Positions 62,910-64,000 of a stretch of DNA of 64,000 nt are shown here, in pieces. The position numbers were made by a program, and so were the translations under genes. The notes below the pieces were generated by a model, which saw only the letters and a program-made list of their open reading frames with translations, had not been told where the DNA came from and did not search any database. Source of the stretch: Tubiluchus corallicola (Eukaryota; Priapulida; Priapulimorpha; Priapulimorphida; Tubiluchidae); contig JAQGDQ010000003.1 of the NCBI GenBank assembly GCA_030141605.1, forward strand, positions 701,501-765,500, given 5' to 3'. Numbering within the stretch: the stretch's first letter is position 1; each line of letters opens with the position of its first letter.

Positions 62910-63599
62910 TTAATAAAGGCATCGCTGACAATATCAAAGTAGTAAGTGTAAATATCAAACTCAAACTGATTGACAAAGAGACACTTAACATGTGCGTACT
63001 GGTACAAAATTTGAAAATGCTACGGGAGTAAGAAATGAATCCAGCAAAGAAATTGTTAAAACAATTAATTATTGGTGATTTAGCAAGAAAATTGTACTAG
63101 CAGCCAAGATAACGGTCAGATATTCGCCAGTTTCTACTGACTTTTCGTGTCCAGTTACAGGGCCAGCCGGTGGCTTCCTGGTGGAAGAAACTTTCTCAGC
63201 TCCAAGTCTAGGGATGTGGGCCACTTCGCAGCCAACGTCAACAAAGTGCTTATTTTTGTAACTACTCGAAACAAGTGGGTCTATAAGCACATACAGCAAC
63301 CTGGTCGGAAAGCTAGAGTAACGTAACTCTTGCATTGACAGCTGCTACAGGGAGCCAAAGTCATTTTTATAACTAACCCTGGATGTAATGACGAGTCATT
63401 CGAGTATTTTGCTGATTATATTTGTTTGATCTCACATACGGTAAGGTCAATCAATACTCTTGTTAGATACATATCAAGCTGCCAACTATTACCCACTCCG
63501 CAAAATAAGAAATCGGTACCTTTTGCTGACATTTATTGTAATGGCTCTGTAATTAAAAACCCATGTTTTCGGATATCAAGGGCATATTATAAGAAATCT
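62910..63599. other. Intergenic DNA
   Basis: One minus-strand 88-codon ORF (63335-63069; words RLGAEKVSSTRKPPAGPVTG) has more even composition than its surroundings but no recognisable family or clear splice sites. Confidence 0.3.
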
Positions 63600-63880
63600 G
63601 GCCTCTGATAATGAGGATATTACGAGACAGAAATGTCAGCTTACTGCTACAGCAAGCATTGTTATTAGAAACTTTTCATTTTGAAGTAAAGATGTTAAAA
63701 TACAATTGTTTGAAACTTATCGCACAAGTGTCTATGGTATACCACTGTGGAGAAATTACAATGCATTATGAAAGAACTGAAAGTTACCTATAACAAGTGT
63801 ATAAGAAATCTATTTTCACTGGCCTATGACTGCAGCACTAGCCAAATGTGATATATAAATCTTTATTGCAAAACACTATT
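63600..63880 (+). pseudogene. Non-LTR retrotransposon ORF2 fragment (post-RT region)
   Basis: Across frames it reads NCLKLIA, TSVYGIPLWRNYNAL and MKELKVTYNKCIRNLFSLAY (then DCSTSQM). This matches the usual LINE pattern YGxxLW...(M)xKLxVAYNxxxRxLxxLPxxxSxSxMF. Two frameshifts and a short length show it is dead. Confidence 0.6.
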
Positions 63881-64000
63881 GATAATTATAAATTTGATGC
63901 GCGTGAGAACCAAATAAACCTTCTACGTTATACTACTGGTATATAGCTTTATGGATTTATTTATTTATTAACTTATATATCCTTGTATCTGTTACACAAA

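Noticed and set aside
63069-63335. 88-codon minus-strand ORF
   Set aside because: Balanced composition but no convincing splice sites or family.

Overview
This is a window of nuclear DNA from an animal. The evidence is spliced genes with GT-AG introns, a kinesin-6 (KIF20B-type) gene and a FAM53-family gene (a metazoan family), a pogo/Tigger-like DNA transposon and decayed non-LTR retrotransposons with microsatellite tails. The DNA is AT-rich, introns run from a few hundred bases to about 2 kb, and intergenic DNA is full of simple repeats. This fits a (probably marine or aquatic) invertebrate. I cannot name the species from the sequence.

Left part (1285-25067, + strand): the 3' part of one large gene, the coiled-coil tail of a kinesin-6 of the KIF20B/MPHOSPH1 type. 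The motor domain lies off the left edge. I traced 20 coding exons whose splice phases all agree, about 1,790 residues in the shortest form of the full-length isoform. They include an 816-codon coiled-coil exon with a recent 87-residue internal duplication, a pair of tandemly duplicated exons carrying a TPxTRxRxTRHAL motif, and C-terminal exons resembling the KIF20B C-terminus. Exon 6 is notable. It stays open for 834 codons to a stop at 7387, followed by poly(A) signals, and it contains internal splice donors in exactly the phase needed to reach the next exon at 8949. It therefore looks like a composite terminal exon giving a second, shorter isoform with a different basic C-terminus.

Middle (30586-34295, - strand, possibly to 35577): a FAM53-family gene (relative of FAM53B/simplet), tail to tail with the kinesin gene. 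Five exons are clear, ending in the family-type acidic C-terminus DLDLELIENN. The initiator exon is not certain, and the candidate lies within what looks like a MITE.

Right part (about 35.7-64 kb): no gene I can recognise. It holds a (TTA)n/(GTA)n microsatellite, a (TG)n tract of about 61 units, a 38-bp minisatellite (14-15 copies with a 76-bp higher-order period), and four fragments of non-LTR retrotransposon ORF2 in various states of decay. It also has a diverged direct duplication and one orphan exon-like segment. The first 988 bases of the window, in a kinesin intron, are a degenerate Tigger-like element with a broken transposase.
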